The notes below the pieces were generated by a model. It was not told where the DNA came from. It made no database searches and saw only the letters and a list, made by a program, of their open reading frames with translations. This document shows positions 1 through 10,254 of a DNA stretch of 64,000 nucleotides, in pieces. Both the position numbers and the translations under genes were made by a program. This stretch comes from Isoetes taiwanensis (taxonomy: Eukaryota; Streptophyta; Lycopodiopsida; Isoetales; Isoetaceae), in contig JAJEKV010000010.1 in assembly GCA_021234155.1 (NCBI GenBank), forward strand, positions 8,774,260 to 8,838,259, read 5' to 3'. Numbering within the stretch: position 1 is the first letter of the stretch; every line of letters starts with the position of its first letter.

Positions 1-968
1 TGCGGTGACACCTTCTGCCCCAGGAGGTGTCGTGGACCCATGCCCGGCCCACACGAAGTGACCAGCCATAAGCCTAGCCCACTATGGGATCCCCCCTGTG
101 GCCCCCTGCCTCGGCAGGATCCTCCCTCTCCATATTGCTCTCTACCGGGTTGTGTAGTGCTTTGAGTCACATCATAGCCTCCATAGCCCGGTGGGTTCCT
201 ATGCACAGCCGCATCTAATAGAACCAAGGATCTACACTAGGAGCATACTCACGGCGGCCCTAGGTCTCTACCCCCTTCCCAACACAAGAGGTCAACATGA
301 TCAACCATCATCACATAACATCATGAATAATATCATATGAACATCTTAACCTAATCATACATATCTAACCATTAGGTTCCTTGATTAGGGTTCAAGGTGT
401 TCAACAATGGATCTAGGGTGGCTCTACTCAGACATAAAATACCAGCCCACCTCGAATGCTGCTAACTTCCGTGATGAACTAACATGAACCCTACTAACCT
501 AATACCTCCTCCTGAAGCTTCCTCCCATCCCCCCGGCTCGGCGCCTCCATGCCTCTTGATCAGGTTCAAGCCTTGCTCCCTCAACGATCATACACACCCT
601 CCGTGGGCCGCCTGCTCCCAGCTAGACTATGATTTAATCTGCACTCTAAACGGGGCTTCGGGCACGTGGATGAGAGCCTGTGTGCTAGGGTCAGTGGAAA
701 AAGGTCTAGGTTAGGGTTAGAGCTACTATAGGTGTGGGTCCACGGGATGCCACGCGGGCACCACTAAGATAAGGCCGCGGTGGCTGCAGCCCAATAGGAT
801 AAGGCCATGGGAATTGGCCTTATCCTAAGGTTATCTGCTAAACAATTAACTTAGATGTGCACCCCTTGCCACTTATCCAAGGCATACAAGGCTATCTAGG
901 TAGGCTTGTATGGTGATTTCGGGTCCAGAATATATGATTTATATGTGATATTCCTTTGGAACGCCACA
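1..968 (-). repeat. 3' LTR (element sense), truncated by window edge
   Basis: This segment is homologous to the last part of the LTR at 10823-12438, from the 'ggaggtgtcg...acccatgc' block to the ACGCCACA terminus at 961-968. A polypurine tract follows on its right. The beginning of this LTR lies outside the window. Small differences from the other LTR (several 1-5 bp indels and substitutions) imply an old insertion. Confidence 0.93.
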
Positions 969-980
969 TTCTTCCCCTTA
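969..980 (-). other. Polypurine tract of the gypsy element
   Basis: On the minus strand the sequence TAAGGGGAAGAA lies directly against the TGTGG start of the 3' LTR. Position and composition are those of the plus-strand primer of an LTR retrotransposon. Confidence 0.85.
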
Positions 981-1388
981 GGACAATGCCGCCCCAAAGA
1001 TTATGCTTAAGGTGACTAACCTATCTATCCCAGAAACAACATAAGATCATACACACAAGTTTAATTTAAACCATCAACTTCCTATTAAAGTTAAGTGTCA
1101 AAATTTAGGCTATATTTGTACTTATACAAAATTATATAGCCTTAATAAGGTTATTTCTTACAATAATTCAAAACATTATTATAAGAGTTATTAGGGTTCA
1201 TAATCTAAATTATGGTTCCCCATCTTCTAGAATGCTTCCCACCTCAAGCTCCTTTCACTTTTCAGCACATGGAGCACATTACGTTAGTTTAATTAATAAG
1301 TTTGTGGTTTTAGGGGACCACCCCTTACCATACCTTTGCACTCGATCATGGCCCTTTCGGATTTGAGCTTAAGGACCATTTAAGATGA

Positions 1389-1710
1389 TCCCATCATCGC
1401 CCATGATCAAGTGTTACCTTTGTACTCTCGCTTTACCGGTGCCGAGTACCCCTAGTGCATCATGCCCCAAGGGTTTTAAGCTAGGGAACGCCCCACGATC
1501 CCATCATCGCAGACATGATCACTTTGACCTTCACCATGACCCCTATGGCCGTGTGCGACCCCACATCGCGGGCATAGAGAGCATCGGGACCGATGTCCCA
1601 TCATCGCCAAGCACCATGCCTTTCCTCTCTCTCGCAGATGACCCTAGTGGTCATGCGCACCTCTTGGTGCATGTTGTTTAGGGAATTTTAAAGGCTTATC
1701 CCATCATCGC
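1389..1710. repeat. Four-fold spaced repeat of TCCCATCATCGC
   Basis: The 12-mer TCCCATCATCGC occurs at 1389-1400, 1499-1510, 1596-1607 and 1699-1710, about 97-110 bp apart. It lies between the chromodomain and the 3' LTR of the gypsy element. The sequence between copies is only partly similar (CATGATCA and ATGCC motifs recur), so this looks like a degenerate tandem array in the 3' untranslated part of the element. The rest of 981-1800 is A/T-rich with no recognisable coding content. Confidence 0.7.
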
Positions 1711-1802
1711 CACATGTTCTTAAGATTCTCGCATATGTATTCCACTAATTAGAATACATCTGCCTGCAGCTAGAGGCTAACTAAGAAGCATACTAAGCTA
1801 AC

Positions 1803-3200
1803 CCTCCGGGCGAAGTGGGGTCCAACCTGCCTGAGACGACTTGCCCATCAAACTCCTCTTCATAAACTCTGGGTATTGCTTCTCCAAATCTTGCTTCAAT
1901 ACCCAAGTTGTATCTTCCACGGGCAAGTGCTTCCACTTGACCAAACACTTTGGAGGAACCGAGACCTCCTAGTCTTCTTGAATGACTTATCAAGAAGCAA
2001 CTCAGCACAATTTCCACTTGCTCTTCCGGCCATTTCCAACAAAGTTGGAGTATCCAAGACCTCATCGTGGTTAGGATTGTGCCTTTTAATAAACTTTACG
2101 TGGAAAACCTTGTGAACTTTGAGATGGGCCGGAAGATCCAACTTGTAGGCTTGGGAGCCCACTCTCTCCAAAATCTTGAACGGACCAGCCCACCTAGGGG
2201 CAAGCTTCTTACAACTCCCAATCCGCTTAGCTTGCTTGACCTTGATCTTCAACCACACGCTTATCGCCTACTTTGAACTCTCTTACGCGGCCTTGCTTGC
2301 CTACCACACTCTTTGCCGGCCTTCTCACGCTAGGAGGTAACCTCACTTCTTCCACCAACCGCCGGATATCTCCTAGCATCCGGGGACACTTCCACCTTTG
2401 ACACCGGGATTGTGCCAAGTGTCCGGGGTTAAGCACTGGTACCCGTAATTTACCATGAAAGGAGACATCCGAGATGACTCGCTTGGCACTATTAGAAGTA
2501 ATTCCACCAAGTGGATGTACTCATCCCACTTGGATCGTTTTTATTCCACACAAAGCTTCTAAGCATATCTTCAATGATTCATTCGCCCTCTCCGCCTCCC
2601 ACCATCTGCTTGGGGATGATATGCCGTGCTCATGGAGAGCTTCGTCAATGGTGCTCAAGAGGTCCCGCCAAAAGCACTCATAAACTTGGAATCTCTATCC
2701 GATATTATCTCCCAGGCATGCCATGGAGCCTAAAAATCTCCTTCACAAATAGCTTGGCAAGATCTAATGCCGTGTCCAGAGTTCTACAAGGCACAAAATG
2801 TGCCATCTTAGATAATTTGTCTACTATGACCATCAATGCATCCTTGCCTCAAGAGTCTTGGGAAGTCCTATGGATAAAATCCATACTTACCACTTCCCAC
2901 TTTAGCCGACACCGCTAGAGGTTCCAAGGCACCTCGAATTAAATTGCCCGCTTTGGTTTGCCGGACACACAACCGCCCTCTCCAATAAATATATCTTGCT
3001 ATCTCGCTTCTTTCATTCCCGCCGAAGTGAAGCTACTTCAATCTTGAAGTAGGTCTTCATAAACCCTGCATGCCCCTGCTATTGGGCTGTTGTGTGTGTC
3101 ATGAAGAATTAGCTTCCTTACCCCCCGATGATTCGGGGCACACACAACTTATGCTTATGATACAACAAGTTGCCCTCCTTCTTATAATGCTTTGAAGGCT
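1803..3200 (-). pseudogene. Integrase with C-terminal chromodomain (decayed)
   Basis: Reading on the minus strand, the integrase core shows SDRDSKF and STAYHPQADG near 2700-2590, matching the second catalytic Asp region of Ty3/gypsy integrases. The C-terminal domain follows at 2258-2067 with KLAPRWAGPFKILERVG and KVHKVFHVKFIKRHNP, the GPY/F type. After a frameshift near 1950 the frame gives LVKWKHLPVEDTTWV, the typical WK...TW core of a chromodomain, ending with a stop near 1803. Several stops and frameshifts break the frame. Integrase joins cDNA to host DNA. In chromoviruses the chromodomain is known to steer this to methylated histone H3. Confidence 0.88.
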
Positions 3201-3479
3201 TCTCGCTCCTTATCCTGCTCTAGCCTCTCTAGAAAGGCTTTCCCATACCTCCTTGAAATCACCATCTGATGGTAATGTCTCCTCAATTTTCTTGCCATAC
3301 CCACTGAAAGAGTTGATATAGCATTACAATGAATTCTCGGGTCTCAAGAGGTCTTCTAGAAAGAGCATCGGGCCACCACATTCAACTTAACCCGCTTATA
3401 AGCAATCTCAAAGTCATACTCTTTCTAGGAATTCCATCCACCTCCTTTGCCTTAGATCAGGAGTGGTTGGGTAAAATGT

Positions 3480-3860
3480 ATTGAGGCTCGTGATCGGTGA
3501 TCTAACCTAAACTTCCTCCCAAGCAAATAATGCCTCCAAATATGAAGAGCCTCGACAATAGCTAGAAGTTCGATCATGGGTTGGATAGCGCCGCTTGTCG
3601 CTCAACTTCTTGGAATCATAAGCTATTACTCTTCCTTCTTGCATAAGGACTCCACCTGTTGCTATCTTTACTTGCATCTGTTGCTACTATCTTGTCCTTG
3701 TCCGATCTCCGCGTAACCAGCAATCGTGTTTGTTGTTAAGGCCTCCTTAAGCTTTTCAAATGAAGCTTGAACATTTTCTAACCAATGTGTTCTCCAATCT
3801 TTCACCTTAACACTCTTAGTGAGGTCCCACAAAGGGGACACTTCACTTAGCAAAGTCCTT
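3480..3860 (-). pseudogene. RNase H domain of the gypsy pol (decayed)
   Basis: The connection domain is visible as WRTHWLENVQASFEKLKEAL (near 3800-3740), which resembles the F-W...AFE-LK-ALT motif between RT and RNase H in gypsy elements. Further on, GVLMQEGRVIAYDSKKLS near 3655-3600 matches the RNase H 'GGVLMQ...VAYESRKL' block. Frames are interrupted, so no continuous protein is encoded. Confidence 0.8.
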
Positions 3861-3869
3861 CACGAACTA

Positions 3870-4560
3870 ACTTTCGTAATAACCCGCCGCACCTAGAAAG
3901 CTTCTTACTCGCCACATTCTCTTTTGAGCTGGCCAATCTACTACCGCTCGATTTTATGGGTCGGTGGAGATTCCTTCCGCCGATATGACATGGCCCAAGT
4001 ACTCCACTTTTTTCCAAGAGCAAAGTGGCATTTGGAGAGTTTTCCATACAAACGATGCCGCCAACTTTTCTAACACCCTTCTCAAATGCCGACTATGATC
4101 TTCAATGGACTTGTTGTAGACTAGAATGTCGCCGAAGAAGACAATGACAAACTCATCTAGAAAATCCTCAAGACGCCGCTCATGAGGCGATAAAAGTTGC
4201 TGGAGCATTCGACAATCCAAAGGGCATTATCAGAACTCGAAGTGACCATACCGCTGCTCAAGGCGGTCTTATGGATATCCTCTTCTTTATTCTTATTTGG
4301 TGGTATCCCCGCCTCAAATCAATCTTAGAGAATACCTTTGCTCCTTGGAGCTGGTCCATTAAATCATCGCCCTTGGCAATGCATACTTGTTCTTTATCGC
4401 TCCCGCTTGTTGAGCCATTATAGTCTATGCACATTCTTAAACCGCCATCCTTCTTCTTCACGAAGAGTATGGGTGCTCCAAAAAGGAGACACACACTTGC
4501 TCTAATAAAACCAAGCTCGAAAGCAATTCCCGAGTTGCTTCTTGAGCTCAATCAACTCCG
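3870..4560 (-). pseudogene. Reverse transcriptase of the gypsy pol (decayed, catalytic residue lost)
   Basis: Minus-strand frames show LFVKKKDGGLRMCIDY and KVFSKIDLRRGYHQIRI at 4551-4258, the fingers and the first catalytic Asp of Ty3/gypsy RT. FVIVFFGDILVYNKS at 4220-3954 is the catalytic block, followed by VEYLGHVISAEGI, the thumb motif. The usual F-I-D-D-I-L-V-Y is here F-F-G-D, with the first Asp of the catalytic dyad replaced by Gly (codon at 4131-4133). A frameshift separates the two halves. Confidence 0.93.
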
Positions 4561-4919
4561 TGTGCTCATCCCGTGATGGTGCCTTGCTGGTAGGCTTAGC
4601 ATCCGTGTGCTAATGTGATCTCACACTCCACACCCCCTATAAGGTGGTAGTCGCCGGATCTCATCCGAAATACATCCTTGAATTCCAAATAAGCCTAGCT
4701 ACCGGGCTTGGGCAATTGCTTTCCCTTTGATCGCTTTCCATCCCGCTTATTGGGCTCAATTGCCTCCAATCTCAAAGATATAATCCACCTTATTTCTTTC
4801 TATACTTTCCTTAGTCGCCTCAAAGAAATACAACCGCATAGAAGAAGCCGCCTTCTTACCTTCTCACTATGAATTTGGTGTCAGTCCGGTCAGTCATGGC
4901 CATGGCCACTTCATTGGCC

Positions 4920-5205
4920 GCTAGCCGATCATGGCTTTTCACCGGGCTTTAGGAACTCCATTCCTACTATAAGGTCATACCTTCCAATCTCCATAACCTC
5001 TCGCCCATCGCCACTTACTTCCAATCGAGGTCTATGTCAATGTGATCCTCCTCCCCTTAGTGTGTCTAATGGCCGCTTTTGCCATAGCAACCGCCTTGGC
5101 TTAGACTTCAATACCTTGTTCTTCATTAGGGCAGCCAGCCTAGGAGAGGCAAAGTTATGAGAGCTACCAGATCTATCAATACTAGATATGGACTGCTATC
5201 TATGA
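4920..5205 (-). pseudogene. Retropepsin-type aspartic protease (decayed)
   Basis: Minus-strand translation around 5205-5150 gives SIDRSGSSHNFASPRLA, resembling the D-S-G-S-S-H-N-F-I-S active-site block of plant gypsy proteases but with an extra Arg between Asp and Ser. Near 4990-4930, RYDLIVGMEFLK matches the conserved 'YDVILGMDWL' block at the end of the domain. A stop codon interrupts the frame. Position between gag and RT is as expected. Confidence 0.72.
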
Positions 5206-5589
5206 TCCCCAGCCGCAATGACCGCTGATCGACTTTCAATGTCATCTCGACTCAATGTTTGCACAGATATGGCACTCACCATCTATGAAGTCCCGGCCTC
5301 ATGCCGGTCGCCGCCTTCATCCGCTTCGTTGGTGAATCCCAATCCATAAGTTTCCTCGCTAAGGCCGCTTCGCATGACTAATGGGCAATCATGGGTTCGG
5401 TAGGTTCCGCCGAAGCATCAAACAAAGCTTCTTCTCAATACATTCCTGCTTCTTCTCTTCCGCCGTCGCCTAGAATACGCTTTTAACATGTTGCCCTCGA
5501 TGTATTCTCATGGGTTTACGGTCCCCAAAGTTCTTACCCTCGAAGCTCTTCCATGCCGCCGGGCTCGATGGCGAAGGCCGGGCCGGTTG

Positions 5590-6602
5590 CTTACTCGCTG
5601 TCGCCCTTTGGTACCGCCCCCGCTGACTTTCCTTTGAAGGCCGCATTGTCTCTCACCGGCGCTGTCGGAGCTTCTTCCAAACTTATGGCTTTATCCCGGC
5701 TTCGCACCGACTTAGGGTTGATTGCTCTGACTAGCCTTTTGATATTGCTGTTCAATCCCTCAATGTAAGTTTTCAACCGCTTGCCTTTCCGGACACTCCA
5801 GAACATGGAGTCTAAGTCGCATAAATTCCTCTCAGATACTTTGCAACCTGGACAATGTACCCCTCGGTTCAATCTATAGAACCTGGCCGGATTCGCTCGC
5901 TAGTATGTGACCTAGGCACATAATGTCTTTAAAAGCCTTGTCAAGGTCTTGAATCAGAATCGCTCCTTTTGAGCTTGTTGACTTTCGCGATAGCCTTTCC
6001 ACCGCATTCTAGCTGCCCCTATCAAGTTTGTTATAGCAACCTTCCCTATATCCTTATCCTTCATGCCATAAGAGTTGTTTAACTCTTCCATCTCGCAAGC
6101 GGGCTTCGCCTCCATACCCGACCTGTCCTTCCCCGAACTGACCCAACTTCCTAGTCTTCCACACATTGCTCATAGCACGGGCCAACTTTCTTTGATAATC
6201 ATCTTCCTTCCTTGCCCGGGCTCTTACCTCGTGGAGTGCCGGACTCACTTTTTCTCGAAGCTAGAATCACATGACTGCCTCAAGTGTCCGATGAGCCGGA
6301 GCTAGGTGGTGTTGGACTCCTTCTGATTTCTCCTTTTCCTCTTCCCTCGCCTCTCGACATTCCCTTGATTGTCCCCGCCCCCGGCTGTGGACCTTCCTCA
6401 TGCCTTGCCGAGGTAGTGGTGGAGGTGGTGGTGGGAGCAGTGCATATTCTTGGGCATTCATCAATGGGTGGGTGGCCCAGTGGATCAGCTGATGCATCCG
6501 TTCCTCATCCGGACGAAGCCTTATGCTGATTGCTTTGGCAAGCGCCATATCGCCGTTGTTGTCATCCCCTGACACGCCCGAATAGGTTCCCTGGGGATCC
6601 AT
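5590..6602 (-). pseudogene. Gag-like region (decayed)
   Basis: The first ATG of the open frame is at 6602 (MDPQGTYSGVSGDDNNGD). The frame continues through a Pro stretch and a charged segment to 6267. Later pieces at 6248-5954 and 5872-5591 include KRLKTYIEGLNSNIKRLV, which resembles the gag 'F-x2-GL-x3-I-x3-V' motif of plant gypsy elements. I do not see an intact CCHC zinc knuckle between 5590 and 5300. Frames shift repeatedly. The assignment as gag rests on this motif and on position upstream of the protease. Confidence 0.65.
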
Positions 6603-6899
6603 CGATGTTGACGGCCGTGGGCCTTGGGGACCCGAGTCGGAGTTCCTTGTCTGCAAGGATTGATCATCAATACTTGTTATTTGGGTTACACATTAATCAT
6701 TCCTTCTTACAATTGAATTGTTGTTAGGCTTAAAAGAAATTATATGAAAATTCCATTTACAAGTCAAGATCATGGTAAGACATTAATTAGCATTTCAAAA
6801 TACCTTTCATGAATTACATGATAATAGAGAAAAAAGAGTTACAATATACTTTTAATTAACAAAACAAGTCTTCCATCACCCGATGTCGCTTTGAAGAAG

Positions 6900-7668
6900 T
6901 TCTTGATTTTCTTGAATGTTGTGCCCTTGCCCATGTTCCCCGCAGGATTTCGGGCCGATCCTCCCTCCAATGCTCTCGCCAATTGTGGTGCGGAAGTTCC
7001 CGGGCGCTGTTGCCGCCACTCATCGACAAGTCGCGATCCTCGAGATGGCCCTTGCGGTCGAGGGTGAAGGGCTACAGATCTTTGAAGAGAATTACATGGT
7101 CCATCCCGAAATCTATCCCGGGCGTGGTGTCCAAAGCCCGAAAGTGCTTATGAGGAGCCACAGATTCTTCACCCCTTGGGCTGAACTCCTTGTGGAAGAC
7201 TATCATCCGCCCCGGCTAAGGGCGGAAGATAGTACCCGAAGTGATTTACCCCCGCGGCGCCCCGTGGGTTCTCGTGTACTCTTCCTTTGAGCCTCACGAA
7301 CACATCTATTGCGGTAAGATCTTCGTGGTCCCTCCACATAGTTGTTGCGTTCTCCAAATTGATGCTCGCTAGATGCTTCGCGATGCTCCGAGCCGCGGCC
7401 GGCCGGAGCTTGGGCCTCTTCCCGGCTTGTACAACCTGCTTTGGATTTCTTGAAACTCTTCTTCTGGAATGATGGGTTCCTGCTGCTGAAACATGTACCT
7501 AATCTGTTGATATGCCTGGATGTCCGACATAGTTTCCCCTGCATAGGAGTGTCGCTCGGCTACCTCCCGTGGAATCTCTTGGTAGGAGTAGTCGATGAAG
7601 TCACTACCCTGCTCTTGTGCCATAAGGCTTAGGAGCTCATCGATCCCCGAGGCCCTCCCTCTTGGCAA
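6900..7668 (-). pseudogene. Fragmentary coding-like region upstream of gag
   Basis: Minus-strand frames at 7668-7369 (MAQEQGSDFIDYSYQEIP and YQQIRYMFQQQEPIIPEEE) and 7357-7169 (TMWRDHEDLTAIDVFVRLKG) are Gln/Glu-rich and look like one protein broken by frameshifts. It may be the C-terminal part of the ORF at 8592-7765. No family is recognised. The stretch 6660-6900 next to it is A/T-rich and without signal. Confidence 0.4.
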
Positions 7669-7764
7669 TAGGGAAGGTTAGGGATCGATGGTAATATGTA
7701 CTCCTCGCCGGCCGATGATCACCGGGTGAGGGGCGGATACCCATTGGGGGTTCAAGTCCCGCTT

Positions 7765-8592
7765 TTAGTGCTTTCGTTGTTGAGCTAGGCGCCTCTCCAT
7801 CCTTCTTGCCTCCCTTATCTCCCAACTTGGGTTCTCTTCCTCCTCCTCTTCGTAATCTTGCTCAATCTGCAACATAGATGCTTGTGATGTGGAGCCGTAA
7901 TGCTCGTATGCCGTAGTCTCGATCTCATGGATGCTTATCTGGGCTGCCGCTGCCCGAGTGTCGAGAGGTGCTAAATCCAAAGGTTGAATTGACGGCTCCC
8001 CCGGTTGGTTAACTGCCCTGTACTGCATGAATAAGGCTAAAGCTGCTTGGTTTGAGACATACCTATGCCTATGATGCTTACACGTCATGTAGTCTGGCAT
8101 GTTTCTGGTTCTATCCCAGAGCCTATTCTTGCCCCTGGATCCCCCACCTATGGCTTGGGTAATAGTGTCTAAGGAAACCCATTTCCCTCCCCTAGGTGGC
8201 AAGCTAACTTCCCCGGGTAGAATGTGCTGATCATATTGGCAAATGATGTCAGTGTAGTAAGGAGTTCTAGTTAAGGTGGCATGAAGATCAAAGAGATGAT
8301 CGAAGACATGAAAGGCTTGCTCCGCAGGGAGTTCACGGATGTGATTAGAATCATTGTACCATCTAACAAAGCTTGATGGTGCCATTGAGCAGGGGTGGCT
8401 ATGAAAAATGGCTGATGGAATTAAGCAAAGGCCTGGGAAATCGCCAAAGGGGCTGAGAGCAGTTCTGATGGGAGAAAAATGACAAATGGGGCCCTTTTTA
8501 TAGACTAGGGGTACCTCGGGTTCCGTGCACAAAGGTTCTTGATGAGAGAAGACCTCTGATCTATGGCCACGGGTGTCCAAATGAACTACCAT
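7765..8592 (-). CDS. Accessory ORF of the gypsy element, unknown function
   Basis: This open frame lies between the H3-like ORF and gag. The first ATG is at 8592, but a better start may be 8385 (MAPSSFVRWYNDSNHIRE), giving about 207 residues. The protein contains PAEQAFHVFDHLFDLHATL and PPRGGKWVSLDTITQAIGG, a His/Arg cluster (CKHHRHRY), then a helical acidic tail with six consecutive Glu and an Arg-rich end. No signal peptide, membrane segment or known motif is evident. Gag-pol of a chromovirus normally starts close to the LTR, so this is an extra module. It could be an unusual gag N-terminal part; I cannot tell. Confidence 0.5.
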   Translation of the reverse strand: MVVHLDTRGHRSEVFSHQEPLCTEPEVPLVYKKGPICHFSPIRTALSPFGDFPGLCLIPSAIFHSHPCSMAPSSFVRWYNDSNHIRELPAEQAFHVFDHLFDLHATLTRTPYYTDIICQYDQHILPGEVSLPPRGGKWVSLDTITQAIGGGSRGKNRLWDRTRNMPDYMTCKHHRHRYVSNQAALALFMQYRAVNQPGEPSIQPLDLAPLDTRAAAAQISIHEIETTAYEHYGSTSQASMLQIEQDYEEEEEENPSWEIREARRMERRLAQQRKH

Positions 8593-8675
8593 GAAGTGCA
8601 ATCCTAAGCAAAGCAAAGCAAGAAACACTACATGGCAGTTTGTTGGATCAAAATTGGTCAATTGGGCAAATTTTG

Positions 8676-8965
8676 GCTTAAATCGGGTGGCGTCAGCGAG
8701 AATTGGCTCTCAAGGCCGAGGAGCTGCAGGTGTGTTTTGACGCCGACCGGTTTCGGTCATTTCTATTCCTATGAAGGGTTTTGGGAAATTAAACATCCTA
8801 ACATGACTTTTCAAAGATGATTCTAACCTAACTAGCAGCTTTTCTTACTTAATTTGGACATGTATAAGTATCAAAGTGCCGAAATCGGGTGGCGTCGCGA
8901 GAATTGGCTCTGCGTCGAGGGCGCAGGCATGATTTTCGCGATGCGACCCGGTTTCGCCAGTTTGG
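8676..8965. repeat. Duplicated ~90-bp block, 200 bp apart, between the two extra ORFs
   Basis: A block starting AAATCGGGTGGCGTC near 8676 and containing GAGAATTGGCTCT, then a GACC/GGTTTCG part, recurs near 8880 (GAAATCGGGTGGCGTCGCGA). The two copies are diverged. They sit in the spacer between the accessory ORF and the H3-like ORF. The rest of 8593-9145 is A/T-rich. Confidence 0.7.
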
Positions 8966-9145
8966 CCATATTTTTGACTAATTAAGCTAGGGTTTCTAAC
9001 TAATTAATTTTTCTTTCAACATTCCAATTATAATGGTTAAAACTAAAGTAAAAAAATTGAGCTATTCAAACACATTTTATACAAAATTGAAGTTACTTTT
9101 CAACAAAAATTTTATATTTATAGGAGGAAAAACTTAACAAGTACA

Positions 9146-10254
9146 TTAATTTACACAAAACTTCATCCTCAAGGGCGTTCCTTTGCGAATGCGCGACGCC
9201 AAGTGTATGTCCTTGGGTATCGTGGTCACCCTTGGCGTGGGGCGCAAGTAGAGGTTCCCCTTCTTCAAACAATGCGTGAGCTTCGGCCTCGGGCCGCCAC
9301 CGCAAAGACCCGAAGTTGGAGCGACGTCACCCTCAGTCGGTGGGATTTAACTCCCTCATCACCCCCGCGATGAGCCGCTCGAACGGTGCCTTCCTAATCA
9401 GGAGATTAGTGCACTGTTGAAAGTGCTTAATCTCCCGGAAGACACGGGAGTGTATCGAATTAGGCCCGTGGTGGACCTTCTTCGGCTTCTCCGGTCGTGG
9501 CGGCGGCGGCTTAGGCTGCTTCTTTGGTGGCCGGCCCCCCTCCACGGTGCGTTGGACGTTACGCGGCGATTACCAATCATTATACCTGGATCCGCAGCCG
9601 GAGGTATTCTGGTATGCTTTGGTGCGAGCGGTAACTCCTCGCTTTATGGCGAAGGGGCGGCTTCGCCATACCCACTTCTTGATCACCTTGGGTGGCTTCG
9701 GGCCACAACGGATAAAGGTGGTCTTGGGTCAGCGCCCTCCTCACGCTCCTCTTTCCTCTTCCTCTTCTACCTCCCTCCCGCTGGGGTTCTTCAATAGCCC
9801 GATTAGTGCGGGGCGGTCGTTCCTTCTCTTTTAGTGCGCCTCTCCTGCTCCCTCGGCTCCGTTCTCTCTCTCTTCTTCCCTTGCGGCCCTCTCCCTCGGG
9901 CCACTCCCCAGCCTTCTCCTTGCCCTTCTTCTTAGGCCGGGCGAGGGCCCGCTTCTGGAATGCGGTGCTCATCTTTGCTCTTTCGACTGCTCTTCCACCT
10001 CGGTGTCCGGGCCCCGGTGACGGGATTCTCCGGTTCTCCGGGTGCCTCTGCCATGAAGAGCTACCGCTAGGTGCGCCCCTCCTCGCGGCGTCGTGATAGG
10101 TTGCATGCCGCTGGCTGCTGGAGGGAAACCCTCTTCCCCTTCTTAGGTCGAAGATACCGAGGATCTTCTTCACGTGGTATACTACCGCTACGTGCGCCAT
10201 TGAGAGCGTAGGTCGCTCGCCAAACTTCCTAGCTGTCTGCTTGGTTCTTGCCAT
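9146..10254 (-). pseudogene. Histone H3-like protein encoded by the gypsy element (frameshifted)
   Basis: The ATG at 10254 starts MARTKQTARK, identical to the first ten residues of histone H3 (A1, R2, T3, K4 ... K9 after Met removal). A linker of about 260 residues follows, rich in Lys, Arg, Glu and Pro (KKKGKEKAGEWPEGEGRK). Then comes the histone fold. Helix N and helix 1 are FREIKHFQQCTNLLIRKAPF and ERLIAGVMREL (9440-9336), against H3 REIRKYQKSTELLIRKLPF. Helix 2 and its end are EAEAHALFEEGE (about 9300-9255), against EAAEAYLVGLFED. Loop 2 and helix 3 are RVTTIPKDIHLASRIRKG (about 9232-9174), against RVTIMPKDIQLARRIRG. The stop is at 9148-9146. At least two frameshifts and one stop break it; one extra G in the GGGG near 9253 explains the last shift. 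Canonical H3 is 135 residues, so this is an H3 with a very long insert after the tail. Confidence 0.9.

Noticed and set aside
9417-9834. Plus-strand open frames over the H3-like ORF
   Set aside because: They are GC-rich shadows of the minus-strand ORF with no family motif, whereas the minus strand carries H3 similarity.
9146-10254. Chance match or captured pseudogene of a host H3 unrelated to the element
   Set aside because: Ten identical residues at a start codon plus three fold blocks in order, with the same arrangement in a second diverged element after the same leader, argue against chance or a single capture.
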